From: Rhodococcus sp. W8901
Lineage (GTDB): Bacteria > Actinomycetota > Actinomycetes > Mycobacteriales > Mycobacteriaceae
Direction: 5' to 3'
DNA: 64,000 nucleotides
Assembly: GCF_013348805.1 (NCBI RefSeq)
Contig: NZ_CP054690.1
Span: 3,720,001-3,784,000, forward strand
The translations under genes were made by a program, and so were the position numbers. Every line of letters starts with the position of its first letter. Position 1 is the first letter of the stretch. Positions 44,440 to 53,045 of this stretch are shown piece by piece. The notes beneath the pieces are model-generated. The model was not told the origin of the DNA. It saw nothing but the letters and a program-made list of their open reading frames with translations, and ran no database searches.

Positions 44440-45339
44440 TTACTGGGTTGTCCGGCCGGCCACGTACTCGCCGACCGCCTCGGCCAGCGCGACGCGGTCG
44501 TCGGGAGTCTTCGCGATCGCCCCGAGACTCGCGAGGGCGGCGGTCGGCGCCAGGTCGGCCGCCCCGAGCGCCGCGAGCGCGGACACCCAGTCGATGGCCT
44601 CCGCGATCCCGGGCGCCTTGTCGAGGTCGAGGGACCGGGCCGTTGCCACGAAATCGGTGACGTCGGCGATCAGGGCGGTGTCGGCGCCCGGCACGGTGCG
44701 GCGCAGGATCGCTGCCGCCCGCGCGGGCGCCGGGTAGTCGATCCAGTGATAGAGACAACGGCGGCGCAGCGCGTCGTGCAGGTCTCGACTGCGGTTGGAC
44801 GTCAGGACCACGGTGGGCGGCTGCTCGGCGACGAACGTACCCAGTTCGGGGACGGTGACCGAGGATTCGCCGAGAAACTCGAGCAGCAGCGCCTCGAATT
44901 CGTCGTCGGCACGGTCGATCTCGTCGATCAGCAGGACCGGCGGGAGCGGACCGCGGTGTCGGACGCACCGCAGGATCGGACGCTCCTGCAGGAACTGCTC
45001 GGTGAACAGGTCCGCCTCCTGCAGTCGCTCCCCGTGCGCCTCCGACAGCCGCACCGCGAGCAACTGGCGCTGGTAATTCCAGTCGTACAGGGCCTCGTCG
45101 GCACCGAGACCCTCGTAGCACTGGAGCCGCACCAGCGGGGTGCCCAGCGCGGCGGCGAGCGCCTTGGCCGCCGTCGTCTTACCGACCCCCGGCTCACCCT
45201 CGAGCAGCAGCGGTCGACCCAGGCGCAGCGCAAGGTACAGCGCCGTCGCCGTGCCCTCGTCGAGCAGGTAGTCCTGCGCGTCGAACCGCCGCGTCAGATC
45301 CTCGATGTCCGCGAATCCGGGGGCGGCTGCAGCGATCAC
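44440..45339 (-). CDS. coxD: CoxD-like MoxR-family AAA+ ATPase
   Basis: 299 aa from GTG 45339 (overlaps the nucleotidyltransferase stop as GTGA). Walker A GEPGVGKT at 48-55, Walker B 'VLLIDEIDRADDEFEALLLEFLGE', sensor 'TSNRSRDLHDALRRRCLYHWIDYP'. CoxD is the chaperone-like ATPase that remodels apo-CO dehydrogenase for assembly of the [CuSMoO2] site, normally paired with the VWA protein CoxE, encoded two genes on. Confidence 0.93.
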   Translation of the reverse strand: MIAAAAPGFADIEDLTRRFDAQDYLLDEGTATALYLALRLGRPLLLEGEPGVGKTTAAKALAAALGTPLVRLQCYEGLGADEALYDWNYQRQLLAVRLSEAHGERLQEADLFTEQFLQERPILRCVRHRGPLPPVLLIDEIDRADDEFEALLLEFLGESSVTVPELGTFVAEQPPTVVLTSNRSRDLHDALRRRCLYHWIDYPAPARAAAILRRTVPGADTALIADVTDFVATARSLDLDKAPGIAEAIDWVSALAALGAADLAPTAALASLGAIAKTPDDRVALAEAVGEYVAGRTTQ

Positions 45340-45926
45340 GACGCGTCCCGGTCCTGGTCGAGCAGTGCGCGGTAGCCGTCCCACGTGTCGACGTCGAGCG
45401 GGATCCGGCCCTCGGCCGGGATCTCGAACGTGTCGGCAGCTTCCCGGTCGAAGAGCTTCCACACGGCCTTGTCGCCGTACAGCTCGGCGATGTCACCGAA
45501 CACGCTGCGCCCCAACCACAGTGGATGTCCCGGGCCGTCGGAGTAGCGGCACATGCCGAGGTTCTCGAGCCGCCCCTGCGCCACCAGCGCGCGCACGGTC
45601 GCCGGCGTGACACCGGGCTGATCGCCGAGCATCAGCACGATCCCGGACGCCAGCGGCTCGACCTCCGTCAGGGCCGCCTTCACCGATGCCGAGCATCCAC
45701 TGCCCGAGTCGGGGCAGTGCACGATCGTGCAGCCGCGCAGGTCGACGAGGTCCTCGATCGCGTCCGCCGAGCCGGGCACGGTCACCAGCAACTGCTGGAA
45801 CCGGCACGCGCGCGCGACGGCGAGAGTGGCGTCGAGCAGCGTCGCGCCGCGGTACGGCAGCAGTTGCTTCGGCCGCCCCAGACGCCGCGACCCGCCGGCC
45901 GCCAGGACGAGTCCGGTCACGAACAT
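45336..45926 (-). CDS. MobA/MocA-like nucleotidyltransferase
   Basis: 196 aa. NTP-transferase fold: 'LVLAAGGSRRLGRPKQLLPYRGATLLD' (nucleotide-binding loop with GRPKQLL) and 'GIVLMLGDQPGVTPATVRALV' with the metal-binding GDQPG. This is the MocA type that makes molybdopterin cytosine dinucleotide, the cofactor form used by CO dehydrogenase. It overlaps the XdhC-YHS gene by 10 bp and coxD by 4 bp. Corresponds to Rv0371c. Confidence 0.9.
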   Translation of the reverse strand: MFVTGLVLAAGGSRRLGRPKQLLPYRGATLLDATLAVARACRFQQLLVTVPGSADAIEDLVDLRGCTIVHCPDSGSGCSASVKAALTEVEPLASGIVLMLGDQPGVTPATVRALVAQGRLENLGMCRYSDGPGHPLWLGRSVFGDIAELYGDKAVWKLFDREAADTFEIPAEGRIPLDVDTWDGYRALLDQDRDAS

Positions 45927-46822
45927 CGCGCACGCTCCTTCTCATAGGTGCGGCGGCAGCCGGGCGCACAGAACCAGTAGTCCTCGCCGTCGATCTGCAG
46001 GTGCGGCGTGTCGTCGACGACGGTGACGGTCATGCCGCACACCGGGTCGATCACGGTCAACGCGGCCCCGATCTCCCCCGCGACCGTCTCCTCTGCCTCG
46101 TAACGACTTCCGATGGGAAGCTGCTCGACGCGGATCGCCCGCACCAGCTCGGCGAGAATCGACAGTGCGATCTCGCCGGCAGTGCGGGCACCGATCGGCA
46201 GCCCCGCGGGCGTGTGCACGACGGCACGTTGCTCGGGATCCAGGTCCAGTTCGGCGACGACCGCGGCGCCCCGCACCCGGCCGGCAACGAGCCCGATGTA
46301 CCCGGCACCGGCGTCGAGCGCCTCCCGGATCGCCGTCGGCTCGTCCCCGCCGAGGCTCGCCACGATCACTGCGGTCTCGTCCTCGACGGGCTCGGCACCG
46401 CGTCGGACGTCCAGGCCGAGGCGGCCGGCCAGGTCCGCGACGGCGTCGGCCACCGGTGTCGCGCCGACCACCCGCACGATCGGGGCGGGCAGGCACGGCT
46501 CGAGGAAGATCTCCATCGCGCCACCGGACAGACACGGATTGACGACGACACTCGCGCCGGGCGCCTCCGGGTAGTCGACCCCGCCGTCGGGCAGGATCCG
46601 CAGCAGCAGGCTCTCGCCCGATTCGAGGACGTCGGCCGCCGCACCGCGCACCGAGTTCTGGGCGCAGTGCCCGCCGACGAAGCCCTCGATCGTGCCGTCC
46701 CCCAACACGATCGCACGGTCACCCGGCGACGCCGACGTCGGCTGCTGCGCGCGGACCACCGTCGCGCGCACGAACGGACGCCGCTCGCCCGTCAGCTGCG
46801 CGGCGCGCGCACTCAGGTCCAT
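45917..46822 (-). CDS. XdhC-family maturation factor fused to a YHS domain
   Basis: 301 aa. N-terminal XdhC/CoxI domain ('VLGDGTIEGFVGGHCAQNSVRGAA') and the Rossmann part ('GLVAGRVRGAAVV ... HTPAGLPIGARTAGEIALSILAELV'), which bind and sulfurate the Mo cofactor before insertion into the apo-enzyme. The last 45 residues form a YHS domain: 'PVCGMTVTVVDDTPHLQI' and 'YWFCAPGC', with three to four Cys able to bind copper or another soft metal. Such a fusion suggests a metal-delivery role in building the Mo-Cu site. Matches the position of Rv0372c. 12 bp after coxL. Confidence 0.88.
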   Translation of the reverse strand: MDLSARAAQLTGERRPFVRATVVRAQQPTSASPGDRAIVLGDGTIEGFVGGHCAQNSVRGAAADVLESGESLLLRILPDGGVDYPEAPGASVVVNPCLSGGAMEIFLEPCLPAPIVRVVGATPVADAVADLAGRLGLDVRRGAEPVEDETAVIVASLGGDEPTAIREALDAGAGYIGLVAGRVRGAAVVAELDLDPEQRAVVHTPAGLPIGARTAGEIALSILAELVRAIRVEQLPIGSRYEAEETVAGEIGAALTVIDPVCGMTVTVVDDTPHLQIDGEDYWFCAPGCRRTYEKERARCS

Positions 46823-46834
46823 CGCACTCTCCTG

Positions 46835-49234
46835 TCAGATCGGCGGGGTCGCTCGACCCTGCATCGCCTCCCACACCCGCGACGGTGTCAGCGGCATGTC
46901 GGCGTGCCGCACCCCGAACGGCTTCAACGCGTCGACGACGGCATTGACGACGGCCGGCGGCGACCCCACGGTCGCGCTCTCCCCGATCCCCTTGGCCCCG
47001 ATCGGGTGGTGCGGCGACGGGGTGACGGTGAAGCCGGTCTCGAGGTGCGGCACCTCCAGCGCGGTGGGGATGAGGTAGTCCATCAGCGAGCCGCCCAGGC
47101 AGTTGCCGTCCTCGTCGAACGCGATGATCTCCATCAGTGCCATGCCGATCCCGTCGGTGATGCCGCCGTGCACCTGCCCCTCGATGATCATCGGGTTGAT
47201 GCGGGTGCCGCAGTCGTCGACCGCGAGGAAGCGGCGCACCTTCACCACGCCGGTGCCCGGATCGATGTCGACCACGCAGAAGTACGCGCCGTACGGGTAG
47301 GTGAGATTCTCAGGGTTGTAACAGATCTGGGCCTCGAGACCGCCCTCGACGCCGTCCGGCAGATCCCCCGCGCCGTACGAGCGCATCGCGATGTCCTGGA
47401 TCGTCACGGCCGCAGAGGGATCGCCCTTGACGTGGAAGTTGCCCTTCTCCCATTCGAGGTCCGAGACGGACACCTCGAGCATGCCCGACGCGATGATCCG
47501 CGCCTTGTCGCGCACCTTGCGCGACACCAGCGCGGCCGCGGCGCCGGACACCGGGGTGGACCGACTGCCGTACGTGCCGAGCCCGAACGGGGTGTTGTCG
47601 GTGTCGCCGTGCACCACGTCGACGTCCTCGGGTGGGATCCCGAGTTCCTCGGCGACGATCTGCGCGAACGTCGTCTCGTGCCCCTGCCCCTGGGTCTGCA
47701 CCGAGATCCGGACCACGGCCTTGCCGGTGGGGTGCACGGTCAACTCGCAGCCGTCGGCCATGCCCAGGCCGAGGATGTCCATGTCCTTGCGCGGGCCGGC
47801 GCCGACGGCCTCGGTGAAGAACGACATCCCGATGCCCATCAGCTCACCGCGTTCACTCTTCTCGGCCTGCTCGCGGCGCAGGGCGTCGTACCCGATCATG
47901 TCCATGGCCTTGCGCATCGTGGTGGCGTAGTCGCCGGAGTCGTACTTCCACCCCGTCTTGCTGGTGTACGGGAACTGTTCGGGCCGAAGCAGATTCCGCA
48001 GCCGCAGCTCCGCCGGATCCATGTCGAGGTCGTATGCGAGGCAGTCGACCAGGCGCTCCACCAGGTACACCGCCTCGGTGATCCGGAACGAGCACGCGTA
48101 GGCCACCCCGCCCGGCGCCTTGTTGGTGTAGACCGCCGTCATCGTGCAGTACGCGGCCTCGAGGTCGTAGCTGCCGGTGAACACCCCGAAAAAGCCGGCC
48201 GGGTACTTCACCGGCGCCGCGGTGCCGTTGAACGCGCCGTGGTCGGCGAGGACGTCGGTGCGGATCGCGAGGATCTTGCCCTCGCTCGTCGCGGCGATCT
48301 CCCCGACCATGATGTAGTCGCGGGCGAAGCCGGTGCTGGTGAGGTTCTCGCTGCGGTCCTCCATCCACTTGACGGGCTTGCCGGTGAGCAGCGACCCGAC
48401 GATCGCGCACACGTATCCCGGATAGATCGGAACCTTGTTGCCGAACCCGCCGCCGATGTCGGGGGAGATGACGCGGATCTTGTGTTCGGGCAGTCCCGCC
48501 ACCAGCGCGTACAGCGTGCGGTGCGCGTGCGGCGCCTGGCTCGTGGACCACAGCGTCAGCTTGCCGTCCACCGCGTCGTAGTCGGCGACGGCGCCGCACG
48601 TCTCCATCGGGGCCGGATGGACCCGCGGGTAGACGATCTCCTGGCGCACCACGACGTCTGCCTTCGCGAACGCCGCCTCGGTGGCGTCCGCGTCCCCTGT
48701 TTCCCAATCGAAACAGTGGTTGTCGGTCTTGCCGTCGAGGTCGGTGCGGATCACCGGGGCGTCGGGCTCGAGGGCGCGCCGCGCGTCGATCACCGGATCG
48801 AGAATCTCGTACTCGACGTCGATCAACTCCAGCGCGTCGCGGGCGGAGTAGCGGTCCTCGGCGACGACGAACGCCACCTCCTGGCCCTGGAACCGGACCT
48901 TGTCGGTGGCGAGGACGGCCTGCACGTCGTTCGACAGCGTCGGCATCCACGCCAGGCTCTTCTCGGCGAGGTCCGCACCGGTCACCACCGCCGCCACCTT
49001 CGGGTGCGCCTGCGCCGCGGTCGTGTCGATGCGCACGACGCGGGCGTGCGCGACCGGCGAGCGGAGGATCGCCAGATGCAGCATGCCGGGCAGTTGGACG
49101 TCGTCGACGTAGTGGCCCCGGCCCCGGATGAACCGCGGATCCTCCTTGCGGAGCATCCGGCCGTGCCCGCACGGCTTCTCGTCGTTCGCGACGCGGTCCG
49201 GGTCCAACTCGGCCGGTTCGTCCAGCGTGGTCAC
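46835..49234 (-). CDS. coxL: carbon monoxide dehydrogenase large subunit, form I
   Basis: 799 aa from GTG 49234, overlapping the coxS stop as GTGA. Catalytic subunit carrying Mo-MCD and Cu. The active-site loop reads AYACSFR (Cys381), matching the form I motif AYXCSFR and not the form II AYRGAGR, so true CO oxidation is expected. Other cofactor-binding segments: 'DIGGGFGNKVPIYPGY', 'VQTQGQGHETTFAQI', and C-terminal 'GAKGIGESATVGSPPAVVNA' with the catalytic Glu. Length agrees with form I enzymes. Counterpart of Rv0373c. Confidence 0.96.
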   Translation of the reverse strand: MTTLDEPAELDPDRVANDEKPCGHGRMLRKEDPRFIRGRGHYVDDVQLPGMLHLAILRSPVAHARVVRIDTTAAQAHPKVAAVVTGADLAEKSLAWMPTLSNDVQAVLATDKVRFQGQEVAFVVAEDRYSARDALELIDVEYEILDPVIDARRALEPDAPVIRTDLDGKTDNHCFDWETGDADATEAAFAKADVVVRQEIVYPRVHPAPMETCGAVADYDAVDGKLTLWSTSQAPHAHRTLYALVAGLPEHKIRVISPDIGGGFGNKVPIYPGYVCAIVGSLLTGKPVKWMEDRSENLTSTGFARDYIMVGEIAATSEGKILAIRTDVLADHGAFNGTAAPVKYPAGFFGVFTGSYDLEAAYCTMTAVYTNKAPGGVAYACSFRITEAVYLVERLVDCLAYDLDMDPAELRLRNLLRPEQFPYTSKTGWKYDSGDYATTMRKAMDMIGYDALRREQAEKSERGELMGIGMSFFTEAVGAGPRKDMDILGLGMADGCELTVHPTGKAVVRISVQTQGQGHETTFAQIVAEELGIPPEDVDVVHGDTDNTPFGLGTYGSRSTPVSGAAAALVSRKVRDKARIIASGMLEVSVSDLEWEKGNFHVKGDPSAAVTIQDIAMRSYGAGDLPDGVEGGLEAQICYNPENLTYPYGAYFCVVDIDPGTGVVKVRRFLAVDDCGTRINPMIIEGQVHGGITDGIGMALMEIIAFDEDGNCLGGSLMDYLIPTALEVPHLETGFTVTPSPHHPIGAKGIGESATVGSPPAVVNAVVDALKPFGVRHADMPLTPSRVWEAMQGRATPPI

Positions 49235-49728
49235 GACGCGCCTCCCGTCGTCACGGTGTCGGTCGTCGTCCCGCCGTGCTCGGCCGCCCACCGGACCGAC
49301 CGGACGATGGTCGTGTAGCCGGTGCAGCGGCAGATCTGGCCGGAGATGGCCTCGCGGATGGTCGCCTCGTCGGGGTCCGGATCGCGGTCGAGCAGGGCGC
49401 GGGCGGTGATCATCATGCCGGGGGTGCAGAATCCGCACTGCAGTCCGTGGCACTGCATGAACCCCTCCTGCACGGGATCGAGCACCCCGTCGTTCGCGAG
49501 ACCCTCGACGGTGCGGACGTCCCGGCCGCCGGCCATCACGGCGAGCATCGTGCACGACTTCACCGGCTCGCCGTCGACCGAGACCACGCACGTGCCGCAG
49601 TTGCTGGTGTCGCAGCCCCAGTGGGTTCCGGTGAGCCCCAGGCGGTCCCGTAGGAAATGGACCAGGAGCATCCGCGGCTCGATGTCCTCGGCGACCTCGG
49701 TGCCGTTGACCGTCATCGTCACCTGCAT
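49231..49728 (-). CDS. coxS: carbon monoxide dehydrogenase small (2Fe-2S) subunit
   Basis: 165 aa with two [2Fe-2S] clusters: plant-type C39-x4-C44-x2-C47...C59 and the alpha-helical C98-x2-C101...C133-x-C135. Transfers electrons from the Mo-Cu centre in CoxL to FAD in CoxM. The start is 1 nt after the coxM stop. All eight cysteines are present. Confidence 0.97.
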   Translation of the reverse strand: MQVTMTVNGTEVAEDIEPRMLLVHFLRDRLGLTGTHWGCDTSNCGTCVVSVDGEPVKSCTMLAVMAGGRDVRTVEGLANDGVLDPVQEGFMQCHGLQCGFCTPGMMITARALLDRDPDPDEATIREAISGQICRCTGYTTIVRSVRWAAEHGGTTTDTVTTGGAS

Positions 49729-49729
49729 T

Positions 49730-50620
49730 TCACAACTCCGTTCCGTCGAGTGTGCCCGCGGCGCGTTGTGCGGCCGTGCGCAGCGCGCGGACGGTCAGTT
49801 CCCCGGCGAGGTGGCGCTTGTAGGCGGCGGTCCCGCGCGGGTCGGTCACCGGATCGCACGCCTGCCCGGCGAGGACACCGGCCTCGATGAACACGTCCTC
49901 GGACAGTGCCAGTCCGCCGAGGTACTCCCCGATCGCGGCGACGCGGTCGGCATCGGGTTGCACCGCGGTGAGCCCCACCCGGGCGCCGCCGATCCGGTCG
50001 TCGTCCAGCCACATCGAGGCGCCCGCGGCAGCGATGGCCCAGTCCCCCACCCGCCGTTCCACTTTCGCGTAGGCGCTCCCGCCGGCATGCTCCCGCGGGA
50101 TGCGCACCTCGACGAGGATCTCGTTGCCGCGCACCGCGGTCTCGTAGGGTCCGACGAGGAAGTCGGCCATCGGCACCTCACGCACGCCCGTCGGCCCGCG
50201 GATCACGCACACGGCCCCGACCACCGAGCACACCGTCGTCAGGTCCTCGGCGGGGTCGGCCTGACACAGCGACCCGCCGATCGTGCCGCGGTTGCGGACG
50301 ACCGGGTCGGCGATCACCCGTTCGGCGTCCCGGAAGATCGGGAACAACGCGGCAAGGTCGTCGGACTCGAGGATCTGCCGGTGGCGCACCATCGCACCGA
50401 TCCGCACGGCGCCGGGTTCGACGGTGATGTCCCCCAGTTCGGCGACCAGATCGTTGATGTCGATCAGATACTCGGGGTTGGCGAGGCGCAGCTTCATCAT
50501 CGGCAGCAGGCTGTGCCCGCCGGCCACGACACGCGCCTCGTCGCCGAGTCGGTCGAGCAGCGCGATCGCGTGCTCGACGTCGGTCGCTCGTTCGTATTCG
50601 AACAGTCCCGGAACCTGCAT
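49730..50620 (-). CDS. coxM: carbon monoxide dehydrogenase medium (FAD) subunit
   Basis: 296 aa. FAD-binding subunit of the xanthine dehydrogenase family; AGGHS (33-37) and TIGGS (113-117) contact the FAD diphosphate, the same pair seen in CoxM of Oligotropha. Passes electrons to the quinone pool. First of the coxMSL genes. Its ATG abuts a perfect CRP-type palindrome (50620-50635) that also contains the RBS GAGGGG, so binding would block translation initiation or transcription. Confidence 0.95.
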   Translation of the reverse strand: MQVPGLFEYERATDVEHAIALLDRLGDEARVVAGGHSLLPMMKLRLANPEYLIDINDLVAELGDITVEPGAVRIGAMVRHRQILESDDLAALFPIFRDAERVIADPVVRNRGTIGGSLCQADPAEDLTTVCSVVGAVCVIRGPTGVREVPMADFLVGPYETAVRGNEILVEVRIPREHAGGSAYAKVERRVGDWAIAAAGASMWLDDDRIGGARVGLTAVQPDADRVAAIGEYLGGLALSEDVFIEAGVLAGQACDPVTDPRGTAAYKRHLAGELTVRALRTAAQRAAGTLDGTEL

Positions 50621-50635
50621 GTGATACCCCTCACA
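50620..50635. promoter_or_regulatory. perfect CRP/GlxR-type palindrome before coxM
   Basis: TGTGATACCCCTCACA matches TGTGA-N6-TCACA at all ten specified bases. It starts at the first base of the coxM ATG, so it covers the RBS (GAGGGG on the minus strand). Chance occurrence in 64 kb is well under one. It suggests carbon-status control of CO dehydrogenase. Confidence 0.55.
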
Positions 50636-50700
50636 CCGCCGGATGTCCTTCCAGCCTGTGCCCGGCCGGGGTCGCCGTCAAGCACGATTCAGCGATCACT

Positions 50701-50732
50701 TGATCACGCCGGCACCGGCCCTGTCGTGATCA
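50701..50732 (-). terminator. hairpin between the XdhC gene and coxM
   Basis: TGATCACG pairs with CGTGATCA (8 bp) around a GC-rich centre; its last bases touch the XdhC-family stop (50730). It may end or attenuate transcription from the XdhC gene into coxMSL. The neighbouring GATCACTTGATCAC could also be a regulator site. Confidence 0.35.
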
Positions 50733-51857
50733 TCCGGATTGCTCGTGGTGGATTCGTCCGTGCAGGTCACGCAGTGGAAGCCCGCCTCCGCCCCACCGGC
50801 GGGCGATGATCTCGGCCGCGATCGACACCGCCGTCTCCTCCGGCGTCCGGGCCCCGAGATCCAGACCGATCGGGCTCGACAGCCGGGCCAGTTCCTCGTC
50901 GGCCAGCCCCGCCTCACGCAGGCGCGCGAGCCGGTCGAGATGCGTGCGCTCGGACCCCATCGCCCCCACGTACCCCACCTCCGGCAGCCGCAGCGCCACC
51001 TCGAGCAGCGGGACGTCGAACTTGGGATCGTGCGTGAGGACGCAGACCACGGTGCGGCCGTCGATCCGGCCCGCCGCGGCCTCGGTGGCCAGGTAGCGGT
51101 GCGGCCAGTCGACCACCACCTCGTCGGCCGTCGGGAATCGGCTCGCGGTCGCGAACACCTCGCGGGCGTCGCACACCGTGACGCGGTACCCGAGGAACGC
51201 ACCCTGCCGAGCCACCGCGGCAGCGAAGTCGATCGCCCCGAACACCAGCATCCGCGGCGGTGGGGCGTAGCTCGCGACGAACACGCGCATCCCCTCGCCG
51301 CGGCGCTGGCCGTCCGGCCCGTACTCGAGCACCGCCGTCCGCCCCGCCGCGAGCAGGCCGCGTCCGTCGTCGGCGACGGCCTCGTCGGCGCGCGGGGAGC
51401 CGACCGAACCGGTGACGGTGTCAGGGCGGATGACGAGGTGCCGGCCGACACGCGCCCGGTCCTCGTGGTCGACCACCGTAGCGACGGCCACGGGCCGACG
51501 GGCCTCGATGTCGGCGGCGATCTCCGCGAGATCCGGGAACGTGCGCGGTGAGACGGGCTCGACGAACACGTCGAGGATGCCACCGCACGTGAGCCCGACC
51601 GCGAACGCGTCGTCGTCGCTCACGCCGTAGCGCTCGAGCACCGGCTCGCCGGTGGCGACCACCTCCGACGCCAGCTCGTACACGGCGCCCTCGACGCACC
51701 CACCGGACACGGATCCGGCGACGACACCGTCGGACGCGACCACCATCGCGGCGCCCGGGGCACGCGGCGCGGACCGGAATGTGGCGACGACGGTGGCCAA
51801 TCCGGCGGTGTCCCCGGCCCGCCAGATTTCGAGCAGATCGGACAACACGTCACGCAT
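50730..51857 (-). CDS. XdhC/CoxF-family molybdenum cofactor maturation protein
   Basis: 375 aa. N-terminal XdhC domain ('RSAPRAPGAAMVVASDGVVAGSVSGGCVEGAVYE' and 'LTCGGILDVFVEP') and C-terminal Rossmann domain ('MLVFGAIDFAAAVARQGAFLGYRVTVCDAREVFA', 'YVGAMGSERTHLDRLARLREAGL', 'GLDLGARTPEETAVSIAAEI'). It would stabilise and sulfurate the Mo cofactor for CoxL. First gene of the leftward cox cluster, facing the LysR gene; equivalent to Rv0376c. The second XdhC-like protein of the locus (45917) has a YHS domain instead. Confidence 0.9.
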   Translation of the reverse strand: MRDVLSDLLEIWRAGDTAGLATVVATFRSAPRAPGAAMVVASDGVVAGSVSGGCVEGAVYELASEVVATGEPVLERYGVSDDDAFAVGLTCGGILDVFVEPVSPRTFPDLAEIAADIEARRPVAVATVVDHEDRARVGRHLVIRPDTVTGSVGSPRADEAVADDGRGLLAAGRTAVLEYGPDGQRRGEGMRVFVASYAPPPRMLVFGAIDFAAAVARQGAFLGYRVTVCDAREVFATASRFPTADEVVVDWPHRYLATEAAAGRIDGRTVVCVLTHDPKFDVPLLEVALRLPEVGYVGAMGSERTHLDRLARLREAGLADEELARLSSPIGLDLGARTPEETAVSIAAEIIARRWGGGGLPLRDLHGRIHHEQSG

Positions 51858-51945
51858 CGAGTCGGCCTCCAGCCCCGGCCGTCGACGCAGGTCCGACGGG
51901 CCGAATCGCGGATGTCGATCTTTGCCGGGACGTACCCTCGAATCC

Positions 51946-52902
51946 GTGACACCCGCCCAACTGCGAGCCTATTCCGCGGTGGTGCGGCTCGGATCGGTTC
52001 GAGCGGCCGCCCGCGAATTGGGCATGACGGATTCGGGCGTGTCCATGCATATCGCCCAACTCCGCAAGGAACTCGACGATCCGCTGTACTGCCGCCGACC
52101 GTCCGGTCTCGCGTTCACCCCCGGCGGGCTGCGCCTCGCGAGCCGGGCCGTGGAGATCCTGGGGCTCCAGCAGCAGACGGCGCTCGAGGTGAGCCAGGCC
52201 GGGCACGGACGACGCCTCCTGCGGCTCGCGGCGTCACCGCTGTTCGCCGAGCACGCCGCCCCCGGGTTGATCGACATGTTCGCCGGGCGGGCGAAGGACC
52301 TGGCGGTGGAGCTGAGCGTCCACCCGGTCCGCCAGTTCGCGAGCCTGATCTCGTCGCGCGCGGTCGACGTCGCTCTCGGACCCCGCATCGTCGGCAGCGG
52401 CGAACCGCTGTGCGTGCACCCCTTCCTGCACTACGAGGTACTCACCGTCTGCGCACCCGATCACCCACTCGCCCACACACACCCGTCGCGGTCCCGACTG
52501 CGCGAGCAACAGTGGTTCCTCGGCCCGTCCGCGGCCGGCGGCGACGGCGCGATGCGGCACCTGCTGCGCGCCCTCGACATTCCCCGGGACCGGCAGCGGA
52601 TCTTCCAGAGCGACGCCGCCGCCGCCGAGGCCGTCCGGCGCTCGTCCGCGCTCACGCTGGCCCTGGGCTTCACCGTCGGCGACGAACTGTCCGACGGGTC
52701 GCTCGCCCGGGTCGACGGCCCCGACCTGCGCGCCACCGGCGAATGGTGCGCCACCACACTGCACCACCAGCATCTACAGCCCGCGGCATCCGAACTGCTG
52801 CGCTTCGTCAGCACACCCAGATGCATCCAGGCCATGATCCGTGGCACCGGCGTCGAGGTGACGCACTTCAAGCCGAAGGTGCACGTGACGCTCTGGAGCT
52901 GA
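51946..52902 (+). CDS. LysR-family regulator of the cox cluster
   Basis: 318 aa from GTG 51946. Winged helix-turn-helix at the N-terminus ('MTPAQLRAYSAVVRLGSVRAAARELGMTDSGVSMHIAQLRKEL') and a periplasmic-binding-like effector domain. Divergent from the XdhC gene with an 88-bp shared region, the usual LysR arrangement; equivalent to Rv0377. The effector is unknown (CO or a molybdenum signal are candidates). No clear RBS, so the mRNA may be leaderless. Confidence 0.87.
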   Translation: MTPAQLRAYSAVVRLGSVRAAARELGMTDSGVSMHIAQLRKELDDPLYCRRPSGLAFTPGGLRLASRAVEILGLQQQTALEVSQAGHGRRLLRLAASPLFAEHAAPGLIDMFAGRAKDLAVELSVHPVRQFASLISSRAVDVALGPRIVGSGEPLCVHPFLHYEVLTVCAPDHPLAHTHPSRSRLREQQWFLGPSAAGGDGAMRHLLRALDIPRDRQRIFQSDAAAAEAVRRSSALTLALGFTVGDELSDGSLARVDGPDLRATGEWCATTLHHQHLQPAASELLRFVSTPRCIQAMIRGTGVEVTHFKPKVHVTLWS

Positions 52903-52949
52903 CCCGGATGCACGGATCATCCCCATTCAGCGGGTATGCTTTTCCGCGC

Positions 52950-53026
52950 GCCTCCGTAGCTCAGTTGGATAGAGCAAGAGCCTTCTAATCTCTAGGTCGC
53001 AGGTTCGATTCCTGCCGGGGGCACCA
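52950..53026 (+). tRNA. tRNA-Arg (anticodon TCT) with a C31-U39 mismatch
   Basis: 77 nt including CCA. Acceptor GCCTCCG pairs with CGGGGGC (one G-T pair); the anticodon loop CTTCTAA gives TCT, reading AGA/AGG. The anticodon stem AGAGC against TCTCT pairs at four positions but the pair next to the loop is C opposite T. The T-arm GCAGG-TTCGATT-CCTGC is normal. Confidence 0.88.
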
Positions 53027-53045
53027 CAACCGCAGGTCGAATCGT

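Noticed and set aside
45686-49318. 1210-codon open frame on the plus strand opposite coxL and the XdhC-YHS gene
   Set aside because: Translation has no domain and mirrors the clearly conserved coxL frame; typical antisense artefact in GC-rich DNA.
51858-51945. Search for a LysR T-N11-A site between the regulator and the XdhC gene
   Set aside because: No clear inverted repeat with the T-N11-A pattern could be defined, so none is reported.
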